In this document: positions 36,678 to 45,573 of the stretch, piece by piece | Layout of the letters: each line of letters starts with the position of its first letter | Numbering within the stretch: the first letter of the stretch is position 1 | NCBI RefSeq assembly: GCF_023630175.1 | Contig: NZ_JALLIN010000022.1 | Location: 54,698-118,697, forward strand | DNA: 64,000 nucleotides | Source of the DNA: Streptomyces cellostaticus | Lineage (GTDB): Bacteria; Actinomycetota; Actinomycetes; Streptomycetales; Streptomycetaceae | Direction: 5' to 3' | Notes under the pieces: model-generated | What the model was told of the DNA's origin: nothing | Seen by the model: the letters and a program-made list of their open reading frames with translations, nothing else | Databases searched by the model: none | Translations under genes and position numbers: made by a program

Positions 36678-38741
36678 TCATAGCGCCCGGGCGACGAGCA
36701 GGGCCACGTCGTCGTGGTCCTCGGGATGCCGCAGGCCGTACAGCAGCAGGTCGCAGGTCTCCTCCAGCGGCCGTTCCGGCTCGTCGAGGAAACCGAGGAG
36801 CACGTTGAGGCGGTCGTCGATGGAGTGCTGCCGCGTCTCCACGAGACCGTCGGTGTACAGCACCAGCAGATCCCCGGGCCCCAGCTCCACCGTGGCCGTC
36901 TCGAACTCGACGCCCCCGACGCCGAGCGGCGCCCCGGCCGGCAGGTCGAGCAGCTCCGGCGCCCGGCCGGGCCGGGCGAGAGCGGGCGGCATGTGCCCGG
37001 CGTTGGCCACGGTGCACCGCCCGGTGCGGGGGTCGAAGGCGGCGTACAGGCAGGTGACGATGTAGTGCTCCAGGTCGCAGGTGATCCGGTCCAGGTGCTG
37101 GAGCACCGCGTCGGGGGCGAGGTCCAGGTCCGCGTAGGCGCAGGTCGCCGTGCGCAGCCGGCCCATGGTGGCGGCGGCGTCGATGCCGTTGCCCATGACG
37201 TCGCCCACCACCAGTGCGGTCTTGTCGTCGGCCAGCGGGATGACGTCGTACCAGTCGCCCCCCACCTCGCTGGTGGCCTGCGCCGGCTGGTACCGCGAGG
37301 CCAGCTCCAGGCCGGTGTGGTGGGCCGAGTGGTCGGGCAGCAGGCTGCGCTGGAGGGTGAGCGCGGTGTTGCGCACGCTCTGGAACCAGCGGGCGTTGTC
37401 GATGGCGATCGCGGCGCGGCCGGCCAGCTCTCCGGCCAGCACGACGTCGTCGTCGTCGAAGGGCAGCGGATTGCGGGTGCGTTTGAGGTCGAGGGCGCCG
37501 AGCACCTCCCCGTGCGCGATCAGGGGAACGGCCAGATACGAGTGCACGCCCGCCCGGGCCAGGTAGGCGCCGGCCTCCTCGTTCCGCGCGATGCGCGACA
37601 GGTCCCGCTCGCCGACGTGCCGGACCAGGACCGGACGGCCCGTGTGGACGCACAGGGTCACCAGCCGGTCACCCTCGTAGGAGGTGAGGTCGCCGGGCGG
37701 ATCGGCGGCCCGCAGCGCCACCGTGGGGTGGGCCGCCCGCAGCGCGAGGGCGCGGAACAGCTCCGGTCCGTTGTCCGGCCGGCGGACGCGCCGGCAGGCC
37801 AGGGCCGAGTCGAGGACGTCGACGGCGACCACGTCGGCGAGGCCCGGCGTGGCGATGTCGGCCAGTTCGCGGGCGGTCTGTTCCACCTCGAGCGAGGTGC
37901 CGACCCGGGTCGAGGCGTCCGCGATGAGCGCCAGCCGCCGTCTGGCCCGGTCCGCCTCGGCGGCCGCGTGGTGCCGCTCGGTGACGTCGACCACGGAGGT
38001 GGCCGCGCCCAGCACCCGCCCGCCGGGGTCCTCCAGGCGGTAGAAGGACAGCGACCAGGCGTGCTCGTGCTCCGGGTCGGAGGGCGGCAGGCCCACGTGG
38101 TACTGGTCCAGCAGCGGCAGGCCGGTGGCGATCACCTGGCGCAGACAGGACTCGACGGTGCCCACGTCGAAGAACGGCAGCATCTCCCGCAGCCGGCGCC
38201 CGATGTGCTCCTCGGCGGGCACACCGTCGATCCGCTCGAGCGCCGGGTTGACCAGCAGGTAGCGCAGCTCCGGGTCCAGCAGGGCCAGGCCGATCGGGGA
38301 CTGGTTGATCAGCCGCTCGCACAGGGCCAGATCGGTCTCCACCCGCTGCAGCAGCGTGTGGTCGGCCGCGATGCCCAGGGCGTACACCTCTCCCACGTCG
38401 TTCAGCAGCCGCATGGTGCGGAACTCCGTCAGCCGGCTGCTGCCGTCCTTGAGCCGGATCGGGAAGGCGCCGGCCCATCCCCGGCCGGTCTGCAGGACCT
38501 CGGAGAACAGGCTCACCACGGCCTGCAGGTGCTCGGGACGGACCAGTAGCTGCGCCGCGTACTGGCCGAGGACGTCCTCGGCCGTGTATCCGAACAGCTC
38601 CTCGGCCTGCGGGGTCCAGAAGACGATGCGCCCGCTGGTGTCGAGCGCCACGGCGGCCACACTGAGCACGTCCAGCAGGCCGGTCGGGCGCGGCCGGTCG
38701 GGGCTGTGCTCGTCGCCGGCGCGGAAGGAGTCCACTGCCAT
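36678..38741 (-). CDS. PAS-PAS-GAF-PP2C (SpoIIE-type) phosphatase
   Basis: 687-residue cytoplasmic sensor phosphatase that should dephosphorylate an anti-anti-sigma (STAS) protein. Domains: PAS (~20-130, IVFWTPQAEELFGYTAEDVLG), second PAS (~150-275, LALLDPELRYLLVNPALERI), GAF (~290-450) and a PP2C/SpoIIE domain (~470-685) with SEVGGDWYDVIPL, VVGDVMGNGIDAA, ANAGHMPPAL and EDHDDVALLVARAL, giving the metal-binding Asp residues. The ATG at 38741 follows ggaggtgg. The nearest STAS/kinase genes are ~18 kb away, so its partner is unknown. Confidence 0.92.
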   Translation of the reverse strand: MAVDSFRAGDEHSPDRPRPTGLLDVLSVAAVALDTSGRIVFWTPQAEELFGYTAEDVLGQYAAQLLVRPEHLQAVVSLFSEVLQTGRGWAGAFPIRLKDGSSRLTEFRTMRLLNDVGEVYALGIAADHTLLQRVETDLALCERLINQSPIGLALLDPELRYLLVNPALERIDGVPAEEHIGRRLREMLPFFDVGTVESCLRQVIATGLPLLDQYHVGLPPSDPEHEHAWSLSFYRLEDPGGRVLGAATSVVDVTERHHAAAEADRARRRLALIADASTRVGTSLEVEQTARELADIATPGLADVVAVDVLDSALACRRVRRPDNGPELFRALALRAAHPTVALRAADPPGDLTSYEGDRLVTLCVHTGRPVLVRHVGERDLSRIARNEEAGAYLARAGVHSYLAVPLIAHGEVLGALDLKRTRNPLPFDDDDVVLAGELAGRAAIAIDNARWFQSVRNTALTLQRSLLPDHSAHHTGLELASRYQPAQATSEVGGDWYDVIPLADDKTALVVGDVMGNGIDAAATMGRLRTATCAYADLDLAPDAVLQHLDRITCDLEHYIVTCLYAAFDPRTGRCTVANAGHMPPALARPGRAPELLDLPAGAPLGVGGVEFETATVELGPGDLLVLYTDGLVETRQHSIDDRLNVLLGFLDEPERPLEETCDLLLYGLRHPEDHDDVALLVARAL

Positions 38742-39057
38742 ACCGGATCCACCTCCACCGGTCGGTCGTCGGGGGCCGTACTCCGAGCGCGGGGGACCGG
38801 TACCTCCATGCTGCCCCTGGCGCCGGGCCCGCCCCAACCGCAGAACGGCCCGTGCGCCCCGGGCGGACCGGCGGGGGCGCGGGGCGCGCAGCACGCGGGA
38901 CGGTGGAGGGCGCGGACGGAACCCGCAGCGGCGGTCCGGCGCGGCTTCTGCGCCCGCGACGGACGGGAGCCGCCGGATCCCGCCGCGGCCGCCGCGAGTC
39001 CGCCGCCCCGCGGCCGGGTGGAGCGTCCGGTCCGGGCGGACGGTCCCGCCGGTCCGG
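38742..39057. other. Intergenic region, nothing seen
   Basis: About 316 very GC-rich bases between the minus-strand acyl-CoA oxidase 3' end and the PAS-GAF-PP2C gene. No gene or clear regulatory signal; both flanking genes are on minus, so it should hold the phosphatase promoter and the oxidase terminator. Confidence 0.4.
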
Positions 39058-40935
39058 TCAGTCCTCGACGCCGTCGGCAGCGTGGTCGGTGCAGTGGCCG
39101 GCGAGCGCGACGGGGCCGGGGCCGGCCATCGGGATGCCGTCGAGATACTCCCTCGGCAGGTCGAACGCCTCGACCAGTTCGGTCATGTGCGGCGCGAGGT
39201 CGCGCAGGACGTCGTCGAGGAGCCGGGGGAGGGCGCGTACCTGGTCGGCGGAGAGGTGGCCGTCGGCCAGCAGGTCACCGGTGAACTCGCCGAGCTGCTG
39301 CAGCAGGAACAACCGGCACAGTCTTTCCAGCAGTTCGCCCGCCTCGGGGCTGCGCGCCCGGCCCACCGCGGTCAGGAAGGCGTCGGCCGCCTGCAGCCGG
39401 GCGTGCACCGAGACCATCTCCAGAGCGGCGGAGGAGGCGCCGTTCCACCGCTCGACCGGATCACCCGAGGGACCCCGGCGCAGCGCGGCCCGCGCCCGGT
39501 CCTGCCAGACGGCCTCGGCCCGGGCGAGCAGACCGCGCAGATGCCGGACGTCCGCCAGCCGTTCCACGCCACCGGGCGGTTCGGGGTCCTGGCGCGGCGG
39601 CTGATGCTCGAACAGCATCTCCGCGGCCGCCTTCACCCAGATCACCAGGTTGTCGCCCTCGGCGGTGATGGTGCCCTCGATGTACTGCGGGAACTCCGAC
39701 AGGCCGTTGGCGGCGAACAGACCCTGGGCGCCGCAGCGTTCGCGGCACTCGACCGTGATGTCCCGGGCCTGCCAGGTGATCCAGCTCTTGGCCACGGCGA
39801 CCAGCCGCTCGGCGTCGGCGCGTTCCCCGGCGTCCGCCGAGGTGCGCCCGAAGGCCCAGCGGGCGAGCACCGCACGGTGCAGGAAGGTCATGGCGTAGGC
39901 GGTGGCGACGCCCCTCAGCAGTCGCCCGTGGTGCGAGCGGTGGGCGTTGACCGGGATGCGCTCGCCCGCGCGCGGACCGCTGACCAGCCGGTGCTCCCCG
40001 TGGCGAACGGCGATGGCGAGCGCGGCCCGGGTCGCTCCGACGGCGGCCCCGCTCATGCACAGCTTGCCCGTGGTGACCCGGCCGATGGAGTGCAGGAACC
40101 GCTTGCGCCGGTTCCCGAGACGGCTGCGCAGCCGGCCCTCGGCGTCCAGGCGGCCGTGCTCGGACTCCAGCAGGGCCTCGCGCGGCAGCGCCACCCGGTC
40201 GAACGCGGTCAGGCAGTGGTCCACCGGCGCCCCGGTGCGCAGTGGCAGCCGGCGGACCCGGACCCCCGGCAGCAGTCCCCGCTCGTCGCTCAGCGGGGTC
40301 AGGAAGAGGAAGACCCCCTCGTCCCGGCCCCCGACGAGGAGGCGGGCGGCGACCACGGCGCTCTTCGGGCCGCCCGTCATGCTGGTGTTGGGCATGAACT
40401 TCTGCGCGCCCGCGTGCGGGGTGTCGAGCACGAACCCGCCCGTCTCCGGGTCCAGTTCCGCCGTGGTCTCCAGCGCCGAGGCGTCGTTGCCGTGGTCCAG
40501 CTCGGTGCACAGGAAGGTTCCGGTACGCCGCAGGGCCGTGAAGTCGGACAGGTCCCGGTGCCCGGCTCCCCCGTGGTCGAGGAGGCTGCCGAGGAAGAGG
40601 TTGTAGTGGATGCTCGCCACCGTGCACAGGCCCCCGCCGCCGTCCACGATCGCCGCCCACTCGTGCAGCGCGGCCAGCAACCGCGGATCGTCCGCGAGCC
40701 GTTCGGCCTCTCCGGCGGTGTCGTTCACCAGGCGCAGCCACTCGTAGGCGAGCGCGGCGCGCTCGGCGGCGCCGAGTCCGGGGCGGTGGCGGAAGGTGTC
40801 CTTGGCGATGAGGTCGCGCCACATCCCGTGGACGCGCTCCCGGTCGTCGCCGTCGAAGAGGAGCCGGGTCAACTCGCCGTGGTCCTCGGCCTCCGGCGAA
40901 GGGGGGAGGTGTACCTGGGGCGTCAAAAGGGTCAT
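39058..40935 (-). CDS. aco: Acyl-CoA oxidase, avenolide-type hormone biosynthesis
   Basis: Flavoprotein of the acyl-CoA oxidase/dehydrogenase family, 625 residues, ACOX length rather than the ~390 of ACADs. Conserved parts: FLCTELDHGNDASALETTAELD (start of the flavin-binding region; key FLCTELDHG), FMPNTSMTGGPKSAVVAARL, KAAAEMLFEHQ and LLQQLGEFTGDLLADG. Divergent from an ArpA-like receptor and separated from it by a 386-bp region with ARE-like sites; a P450 follows the receptor. This aco-receptor-cyp order is that of the S. avermitilis avenolide genes, where aco and cyp17 make the butenolide hormone. Start ATG at 40935 after gggagaggg. Confidence 0.88.
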   Translation of the reverse strand: MTLLTPQVHLPPSPEAEDHGELTRLLFDGDDRERVHGMWRDLIAKDTFRHRPGLGAAERAALAYEWLRLVNDTAGEAERLADDPRLLAALHEWAAIVDGGGGLCTVASIHYNLFLGSLLDHGGAGHRDLSDFTALRRTGTFLCTELDHGNDASALETTAELDPETGGFVLDTPHAGAQKFMPNTSMTGGPKSAVVAARLLVGGRDEGVFLFLTPLSDERGLLPGVRVRRLPLRTGAPVDHCLTAFDRVALPREALLESEHGRLDAEGRLRSRLGNRRKRFLHSIGRVTTGKLCMSGAAVGATRAALAIAVRHGEHRLVSGPRAGERIPVNAHRSHHGRLLRGVATAYAMTFLHRAVLARWAFGRTSADAGERADAERLVAVAKSWITWQARDITVECRERCGAQGLFAANGLSEFPQYIEGTITAEGDNLVIWVKAAAEMLFEHQPPRQDPEPPGGVERLADVRHLRGLLARAEAVWQDRARAALRRGPSGDPVERWNGASSAALEMVSVHARLQAADAFLTAVGRARSPEAGELLERLCRLFLLQQLGEFTGDLLADGHLSADQVRALPRLLDDVLRDLAPHMTELVEAFDLPREYLDGIPMAGPGPVALAGHCTDHAADGVED

Positions 40936-40988
40936 GGCCCTCTCCCGTCGTCGCGGATCCGGCAGGGTGGGTTGCGCAGAGTCAGAAG

Positions 40989-41006
40989 ATACGGACCTTC
41001 CGGTTT
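40989..41006. promoter_or_regulatory. ARE-like site A, aco side
   Basis: ATAC-N8-CGGTTT at 54-71 bp upstream of the aco ATG. It matches the autoregulatory-element form bound by butyrolactone/butenolide receptors (GATAC..ACC..CGGTTT type). Expected to repress aco until the hormone binds the receptor. Confidence 0.65.
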
Positions 41007-41148
41007 GCTTATCAAGCCAAATTTCTGCCAACGGTGGCCGAACAGGAGTGCCTCGTGGACCCCGCCGGACGCGGCCGTGAGTGGAATGCGCGACTCCCCT
41101 CGGGCGCGGTGTTCCTCCCCGTGCGGACGGGTTCCGCGGGGCATTGAG

Positions 41149-41166
41149 ATACCGGTCGACAGGTTT
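41149..41166. promoter_or_regulatory. ARE-like site B, central
   Basis: ATAC-N8-AGGTTT, same spacing as the other sites, in the middle of the aco/receptor divergent region. Weaker than sites A and C because the first G-half base is A. Confidence 0.5.
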
Positions 41167-41257
41167 TATCGTGGCGTCGGCGACGGCCCGGGGGCCCGTG
41201 CGCGCGGTGCAGGGGAGGCATCCATATGGTTGAAAGGGCATCTTCCGAGGTGGCACG

Positions 41258-41275
41258 ATACGTACCTGTCGGTTT
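41258..41275. promoter_or_regulatory. ARE-like site C, receptor side
   Basis: ATAC-N8-CGGTTT, 47-64 bp upstream of the receptor ATG, preceded by G and followed by CTTTT as in the barbamate/virginiae-type ARE I remember. Likely autoregulation of the receptor gene. Confidence 0.65.
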
Positions 41276-41321
41276 CTTTTCATGGCCGACGGGTCCGTGA
41301 AGCCAGTGCGGAGGATGTGCC

Positions 41322-42005
41322 GTGGCCCTGCAGGAACGAGCGATCAGGACGAGGCGCAACATCCTGGTGGCGGCAGCCGAGGTCTTCGCCGACGTCGGCT
41401 ACGAGGCCGCGACCATCTCGGAGATCCTCCAGCGGGCGAACGTCACCAAGGGCGCCCTCTACTTCCACTTCGCCTCCAAGGAGCAGCTCGCCCAGGCGGT
41501 GCTGACCGACCAGCTCAAGTCGGTGCCGGCATCGCCGCCGCGGGAGCTGGTGCTCCAGGAGGGGCTGGACGCGGGCTTCCTGCTCGCCCATCTGCTCGGC
41601 TCGGGAGACGCCATGGTGCGCGGCAGCATCCGTCTCACCGTGGACCAGGGCTCACCGCAGGACGGGCTGGACCGGCGGGTGCCCATGGCCTCCTGGGTCG
41701 ACTACAACGCCATGCTGCTGGAGCGGGCGAAGGCGAACGGGGAGCTGCTGCCCCAGGTCGACGTCCGCGCGGCGGCGAAGGCGTTCGTGGCGGCGTTCAC
41801 CGGTGCACAGGTCCTCTCCAAGATCATGAACGACCACTCCGACCTGATGGAGCGGGTGGTCGACCTCTACCGGCACCTGATGGCCGGCATCGCCGTCCCC
41901 GCGGTCCTGGTGCGTCTGGACATGTCGCTCGACCGGGGCAGACGCGTCCACGAGGAGGTCATGGAGCTGCGCGGGGAGCCGCAGGAGGCCCCGGCAGCCG
42001 GCTGA
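41322..42005 (+). CDS. Gamma-butyrolactone/butenolide receptor, ArpA/AvaR1-like TetR
   Basis: 227 residues. N-terminal TetR DNA-binding domain: RTRRNILVAAAEVFADVGYE, AATISEILQRANVTKGALYF, HFASKEQLAQAVL. The helix-turn-helix followed by KGALYFHFASKEQLA is characteristic of the ScbR/ArpA/BarA receptors. The ligand domain includes GSIRLTVDQGSPQDGLDRR and PMASWVDYN with the Trp conserved in ligand-binding receptors (Trp119 of ArpA/CprB), a sign that it binds a hormone rather than being a pseudo-receptor. Placement between aco and a P450 suggests an AvaR1 equivalent. ATG at 41322; the upstream aggatgtgc is a modest ribosome site. Confidence 0.9.
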   Translation: MALQERAIRTRRNILVAAAEVFADVGYEAATISEILQRANVTKGALYFHFASKEQLAQAVLTDQLKSVPASPPRELVLQEGLDAGFLLAHLLGSGDAMVRGSIRLTVDQGSPQDGLDRRVPMASWVDYNAMLLERAKANGELLPQVDVRAAAKAFVAAFTGAQVLSKIMNDHSDLMERVVDLYRHLMAGIAVPAVLVRLDMSLDRGRRVHEEVMELRGEPQEAPAAG

Positions 42006-42126
42006 ACGGAGGTCCTCCGCCGAGCACGGCCGCCGGTTCCCTCCCGGAGCGGGGGAGCCGGCATCGCTGCCATGGGCACGTCGCCACGCCACAACGTGAT
42101 GCAGGACCGACCCAGGGAGCACACCG

Positions 42127-43365
42127 ATGGAACAGACCACCTGCCCGCACGCACTGGACCTCACGGGCCGGGACCACATGGGGGAGGCCGCGACGCTGCG
42201 TGCCCAGGGCCCCGCGGTACGGGTCGAGTTGCCCGGCGGCATCCTCGCCTGGGCCGTCGTGGGGCAGACGCACGTGGAGCGGCTGCTGACCGACCCGCGC
42301 GTCTCGCGCAGCGCGCGGCTGCACTGGCCGCCCTTCATAGCGGGGGAGATCACCGAGGAATGGCCGCTCTACCCGTGGGTGGCCAACGAGAACATGCTGT
42401 TCGCCTACGGCGAGCACCACACCAGGCTGCGCCGGCTGGTGGCCGGCGCGTTCACCGCGCGGCGCTCCGAGGCGCTGCGGCCCCGCGTCCGGGAACTGTC
42501 CGCCGAACTGCTCGGCGAACTCGCCGCCCTGCCGGCCGGCGCCCCAGTCGACCTGCGCACGGCCTACGCGGAGGTGCTGCCGCTCCGGGTCGTCTGCGAA
42601 CTGTTCGGTGTGCCGAGGGGACCCGAGACGGACGCCCTGTCCGCCGCGCTGAGCACCGTGTTCAGCTCCACCGTCCAGGGAGCCGAGATGGAGGCGGCCC
42701 GGCTGGAGGCCTTCGGGCGGCTGGCCGCACTGGTCGAGGTCAAGCGGGAGCGGCCGGGAGACGACCTCACCAGCTCGCTGATCGCGGCCAGGGACCACGG
42801 AGACCGGCTCACCGAGGACGAACTGCTGGGCTCCCTCTTCATGTTCATCGCCGCCGGCCAGGACACCACCGCCACCCTCATCACCAACGCGGCCGCCGCC
42901 CTGCTCACCCACCCCGACCAGCTCGCTCACGTGCGCGAGGGCCGGGCCACCTGGGCGGACGTGGTCGCCGAGACCATGCGGGTGCACACGCCCGGCGCGT
43001 ACGCGCCGATGCGGTTCGCCGTGGAGGACATCGACCTGGACGGGGTGCGGATCCGCAAGGGCGACTGCATCCTGGTCAACTTCGCGGCAGGCGGCCACGA
43101 GGCCGAGCGGCACGGGCCCGACGCCGACCGCTTCGACCTGCTGCGCGAGCGGAATCGGGACATCCTCGGCTTCGGCCACGGACCGCACCGCTGCCTCGGC
43201 GCCCCGCTCGGGGAGATCGAGGCGGCCTCCGCGCTCTCCCGGCTCTTCGAGATGTTCCCGGCCGTTGAACTCGCCTGCTCGCCGAAGGAGTTGGAGCCAT
43301 TGCCCACGTTCATGCTGAACGGCCACCGGTCACTGCCGGTGCTGCTGGGCCCGCGGCACCCCTGA
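42127..43365 (+). CDS. Cytochrome P450, Cyp17-like (hormone biosynthesis)
   Basis: 412 residues of canonical bacterial P450: I-helix FMFIAAGQDTTATLI, K-helix VAETMRVHTPG (ExxR), heme loop LGFGHGPHRCLGAPLGEIE. It lies 121 bp after the receptor gene in the same direction, as cyp17 lies next to avaR1 in S. avermitilis, where it hydroxylates the avenolide precursor. I infer the same role from gene order; sequence similarity to Cyp17 itself was not tested. Start ATG at 42127 with a gggag site. Confidence 0.88.
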   Translation: MEQTTCPHALDLTGRDHMGEAATLRAQGPAVRVELPGGILAWAVVGQTHVERLLTDPRVSRSARLHWPPFIAGEITEEWPLYPWVANENMLFAYGEHHTRLRRLVAGAFTARRSEALRPRVRELSAELLGELAALPAGAPVDLRTAYAEVLPLRVVCELFGVPRGPETDALSAALSTVFSSTVQGAEMEAARLEAFGRLAALVEVKRERPGDDLTSSLIAARDHGDRLTEDELLGSLFMFIAAGQDTTATLITNAAAALLTHPDQLAHVREGRATWADVVAETMRVHTPGAYAPMRFAVEDIDLDGVRIRKGDCILVNFAAGGHEAERHGPDADRFDLLRERNRDILGFGHGPHRCLGAPLGEIEAASALSRLFEMFPAVELACSPKELEPLPTFMLNGHRSLPVLLGPRHP

Positions 43366-43378
43366 GTACGCGGCCGCC

Positions 43379-43412
43379 GGCGGTCCGCCGTCCGTTCGGG
43401 CGGCGGACCGCC
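43379..43412 (+). terminator. Terminator after the Cyp17-like P450
   Basis: A 12-bp perfect stem (43379-43390 with 43401-43412), 10-nt loop, starting 14 nt past the P450 stop. Confidence 0.75.
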
Positions 43413-43441
43413 CGCGCCTTCCCCTCGCCGACCGGTCGCGC

Positions 43442-43529
43442 GGTTTTCCCGCCGAGTCGACGGCGGACCCCCCGCGCCATGAGGGGTCTTGAGAGTCCCG
43501 CGGGGTTTTCCCGCCGCGTGTGACGGCAG
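43442..43529. repeat. Imperfect 25-bp direct repeat upstream of second regulator
   Basis: Two copies of ggttttcccgccg followed by a (N)gt..gacggc segment begin at 43442 and 43504. They precede the ARE-like site and could be part of the promoter region or a short duplication. Confidence 0.45.
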
Positions 43530-43556
43530 GCCTTGCCGTGCCCGTCCGGCATAAAC

Positions 43557-43574
43557 ATACTGAACGTGCGGTTT
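43557..43574. promoter_or_regulatory. ARE-like site D, upstream of second TetR regulator
   Basis: ATAC-N8-CGGTTT, with the same spacing as sites A-C, 51-68 bp upstream of the ATG at 43625. It would put this regulator under the receptor at 41322 or under itself. Confidence 0.6.
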
Positions 43575-43624
43575 ACGGGGCCGAGGAGTGGCCTGCCTCC
43601 GCGCCGGCCCAGGAGGAGGGCTAC

Positions 43625-44281
43625 ATGGTCAAGCAGGTACGGGCGGTGCGCACCCGGCAGGCCCTGGTCCGCGCGGCGGCGGAGGCCTTCGCCCACGACG
43701 GCTACGCCCGCGCCTCCCTGCCCGCGATCAGCGGAAGGGCCGGGGTCAGCGCCGGCGCGCTGCACTTCCACTTCCCGAGCAAGGACGCCCTCGCCCGCGA
43801 GATCGAGTGCGCCGCCGCGTACTCGGTGCGGGAGCTGGCCGAGTGCGCGCGGTCCACGGAGGCGGGTGCGGCGGGCACGCTGGTCGCCGGGATCCGCCGG
43901 CTGGTGGTGGCCCTGGCCGCCGATCCCGTGGTGCGGGCCGGGTTCGTACTGAGCGCCGACCCCGCGCGGCACAACGGGACGGCGGTGCTGGACACCTGGC
44001 GCGACTGGGTGCGCGACACGGCCCGGCAGGCCCACGAGGCCGGGGAACTGCGGGAGGGGGTCTCGCCCGAGGGCGTGGCCACGGTCGTGGTGGCGGCGAC
44101 GGTCGGCTTCGAGCGGCTCGGAGGCCCGGACCGCGACCCGGAGTCGGAGGACCGCATGGTGGAGTTCTGGACCTGCCTGCTGCCCCGGCTGACCGCCGCG
44201 CCCGCCGCCTGCCCCGCCCGCCTCCCGGCCGGCGAGCCAGCCGTCGGCCGCGGCGCCGGTAACAGCATGGCCGGGCTGTAG
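43625..44281 (+). CDS. TetR-family regulator, butyrolactone-receptor homologue
   Basis: 218 residues. DNA-binding part RAVRTRQALVRAAAEAFAHD, ASLPAISGRAGVSAGALHFH, FPSKDALAREIE strongly resembles the ArpA/ScbR family (SAGALHFHFPSKDALA). In the C-terminal domain I do not see the RLT-D...W arrangement of the first receptor (it has VLDTWRDWVRDTARQAHEAG), so it may be a pseudo-receptor like AvaR2. Ribosome site ggaggaggg. Its own ARE-like site links it to the hormone circuit. The last ~30 residues are a Pro/Ala tail. Confidence 0.85.
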   Translation: MVKQVRAVRTRQALVRAAAEAFAHDGYARASLPAISGRAGVSAGALHFHFPSKDALAREIECAAAYSVRELAECARSTEAGAAGTLVAGIRRLVVALAADPVVRAGFVLSADPARHNGTAVLDTWRDWVRDTARQAHEAGELREGVSPEGVATVVVAATVGFERLGGPDRDPESEDRMVEFWTCLLPRLTAAPAACPARLPAGEPAVGRGAGNSMAGL

Positions 44282-44502
44282 CCGCCGTCCCGTGCCGGCC
44301 GGCCTGGAGAGCGGTCCGGCCGGGCCGCCGCAGGCGGCTGCTGCGGGGCCGGAGGACGCGTGCTCCACCCGGCCCGGCTCCCGCGGGGCGAGGGGAGCCG
44401 GACCACGCCGGCCGCGGCCCGCGACACGAGGCCGCCCGGCGGAGAACCGCCCCGGTCCCGGCACCGGCTGCGTATCCGCGTCTGCGGGGGTACCCGGAGG
44501 AC

Positions 44503-45573
44503 ATGGCGCGACTGCATCTTCCAGGGCACAAGGACCACCACGACGGCGACGGCGACCGTGCGCGGGAGCCCCGGCCCCCGTCACCGGAGGAAGCCGGGCC
44601 CGGCCCGGAGGTCGAGCGGCGTGCCCCGGACTCCCCGACGAAGCTGCCGAAGGCGGCGTGGGGCCGCGTCCTCAAGGGCTCGCTGCGCGAATTCAAGGAG
44701 GACGAGCTCACCGACCGGGCCGCCGCGCTCACCTACTACGGCGTGCTGTCCCTCTTCCCGGCGCTGCTGGTGCTGATCTCCCTGCTGGGCATCACGGGCA
44801 AGTCCGCCACGGACAGGGTGCTGGCCAACCTCAAGCACCTCGCGCCCGGCCCGGCCCGCGACATCCTCACGCGCGCGGTGGAGCAGTTGCAGGGCAGCGC
44901 GGGCACCGGCTCCGTCCTCGCCGTCGTCGGTGTGGTGCTGGCCGTCTGGTCGGCCTCCGGCTACGTCGCCGCCTTCATCCGCACCGCCAACGCCGTCTAC
45001 GACGTCCCCGAGGGCCGGCCGATCTGGAAGATCCTCCCGGTCCGCCTGGGTGTGACGGTCGTCCTGATGGTGCTCGCCGTGATCAGCGCCCTCATCGTCG
45101 TGTTCACCGGCGGCCTCGCCCGGCGTGCCGGGAACGCCCTCGGCATGGGAGACGCCGCCCTGACGGCCTGGGCGATCGCCAAGTGGCCTGTGCTGGTCGT
45201 GCTGGTCACCGTGATGATCGCGATCCTGTTCTGGGCGACCCCGAACGCCAGGATCCGGGGGTTCCGGTGGATCACCCCCGGCAGCTTCCTCGCCCTGCTC
45301 CTGTGGCTGCTGGCGTCGGCCGGGTTCGCGCTGTACGTCGCCGGGTTCGCCTCGTACAACAAGACCTACGGGACCATGGCCGGCGTCATCGTCTTCCTCG
45401 TCTGGCTGTGGATCAGCAACCTGGCGATCCTGCTGGGCCTCGAGTTCGACGCGGAGACCGCACGGCAGCGGGCGATCGCCGGCGGGAACCCGCCGGAGGC
45501 GGAGCCGTACGTCGAACCCCGCGACACACGCGCGTGGGACGAGGAGGACATACGCCGGCTGGACGACGCGTGA
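44503..45573 (+). CDS. YihY/BrkB-family membrane protein
   Basis: 356 residues. A ~65-residue disordered, acidic N-terminus is followed by the YihY (formerly RNase BN) domain with six membrane helices: ALTYYGVLSLFPALLVLISL, GSVLAVVGVVLAVWSASGYV, VTVVLMVLAVISALIVVF, WPVLVVLVTVMIAILFWATP, FLALLLWLLASAGFALYV, TMAGVIVFLVWLWISNLAIL. LTDRAAALTYY and SASGYVAAFIRTANAVYDV are typical. Function is uncertain (possible transporter); the RNase BN name is obsolete. The ggagg site is only 2 nt from the ATG, so the start is moderately sure. Confidence 0.9.
   Translation: MARLHLPGHKDHHDGDGDRAREPRPPSPEEAGPGPEVERRAPDSPTKLPKAAWGRVLKGSLREFKEDELTDRAAALTYYGVLSLFPALLVLISLLGITGKSATDRVLANLKHLAPGPARDILTRAVEQLQGSAGTGSVLAVVGVVLAVWSASGYVAAFIRTANAVYDVPEGRPIWKILPVRLGVTVVLMVLAVISALIVVFTGGLARRAGNALGMGDAALTAWAIAKWPVLVVLVTVMIAILFWATPNARIRGFRWITPGSFLALLLWLLASAGFALYVAGFASYNKTYGTMAGVIVFLVWLWISNLAILLGLEFDAETARQRAIAGGNPPEAEPYVEPRDTRAWDEEDIRRLDDA

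Noticed and set aside
38305..41505. 1066-codon plus frame across aco and the receptor promoter
   Set aside because: Antisense shadow of aco which then runs over the intergenic region and into the receptor gene in the wrong frame.
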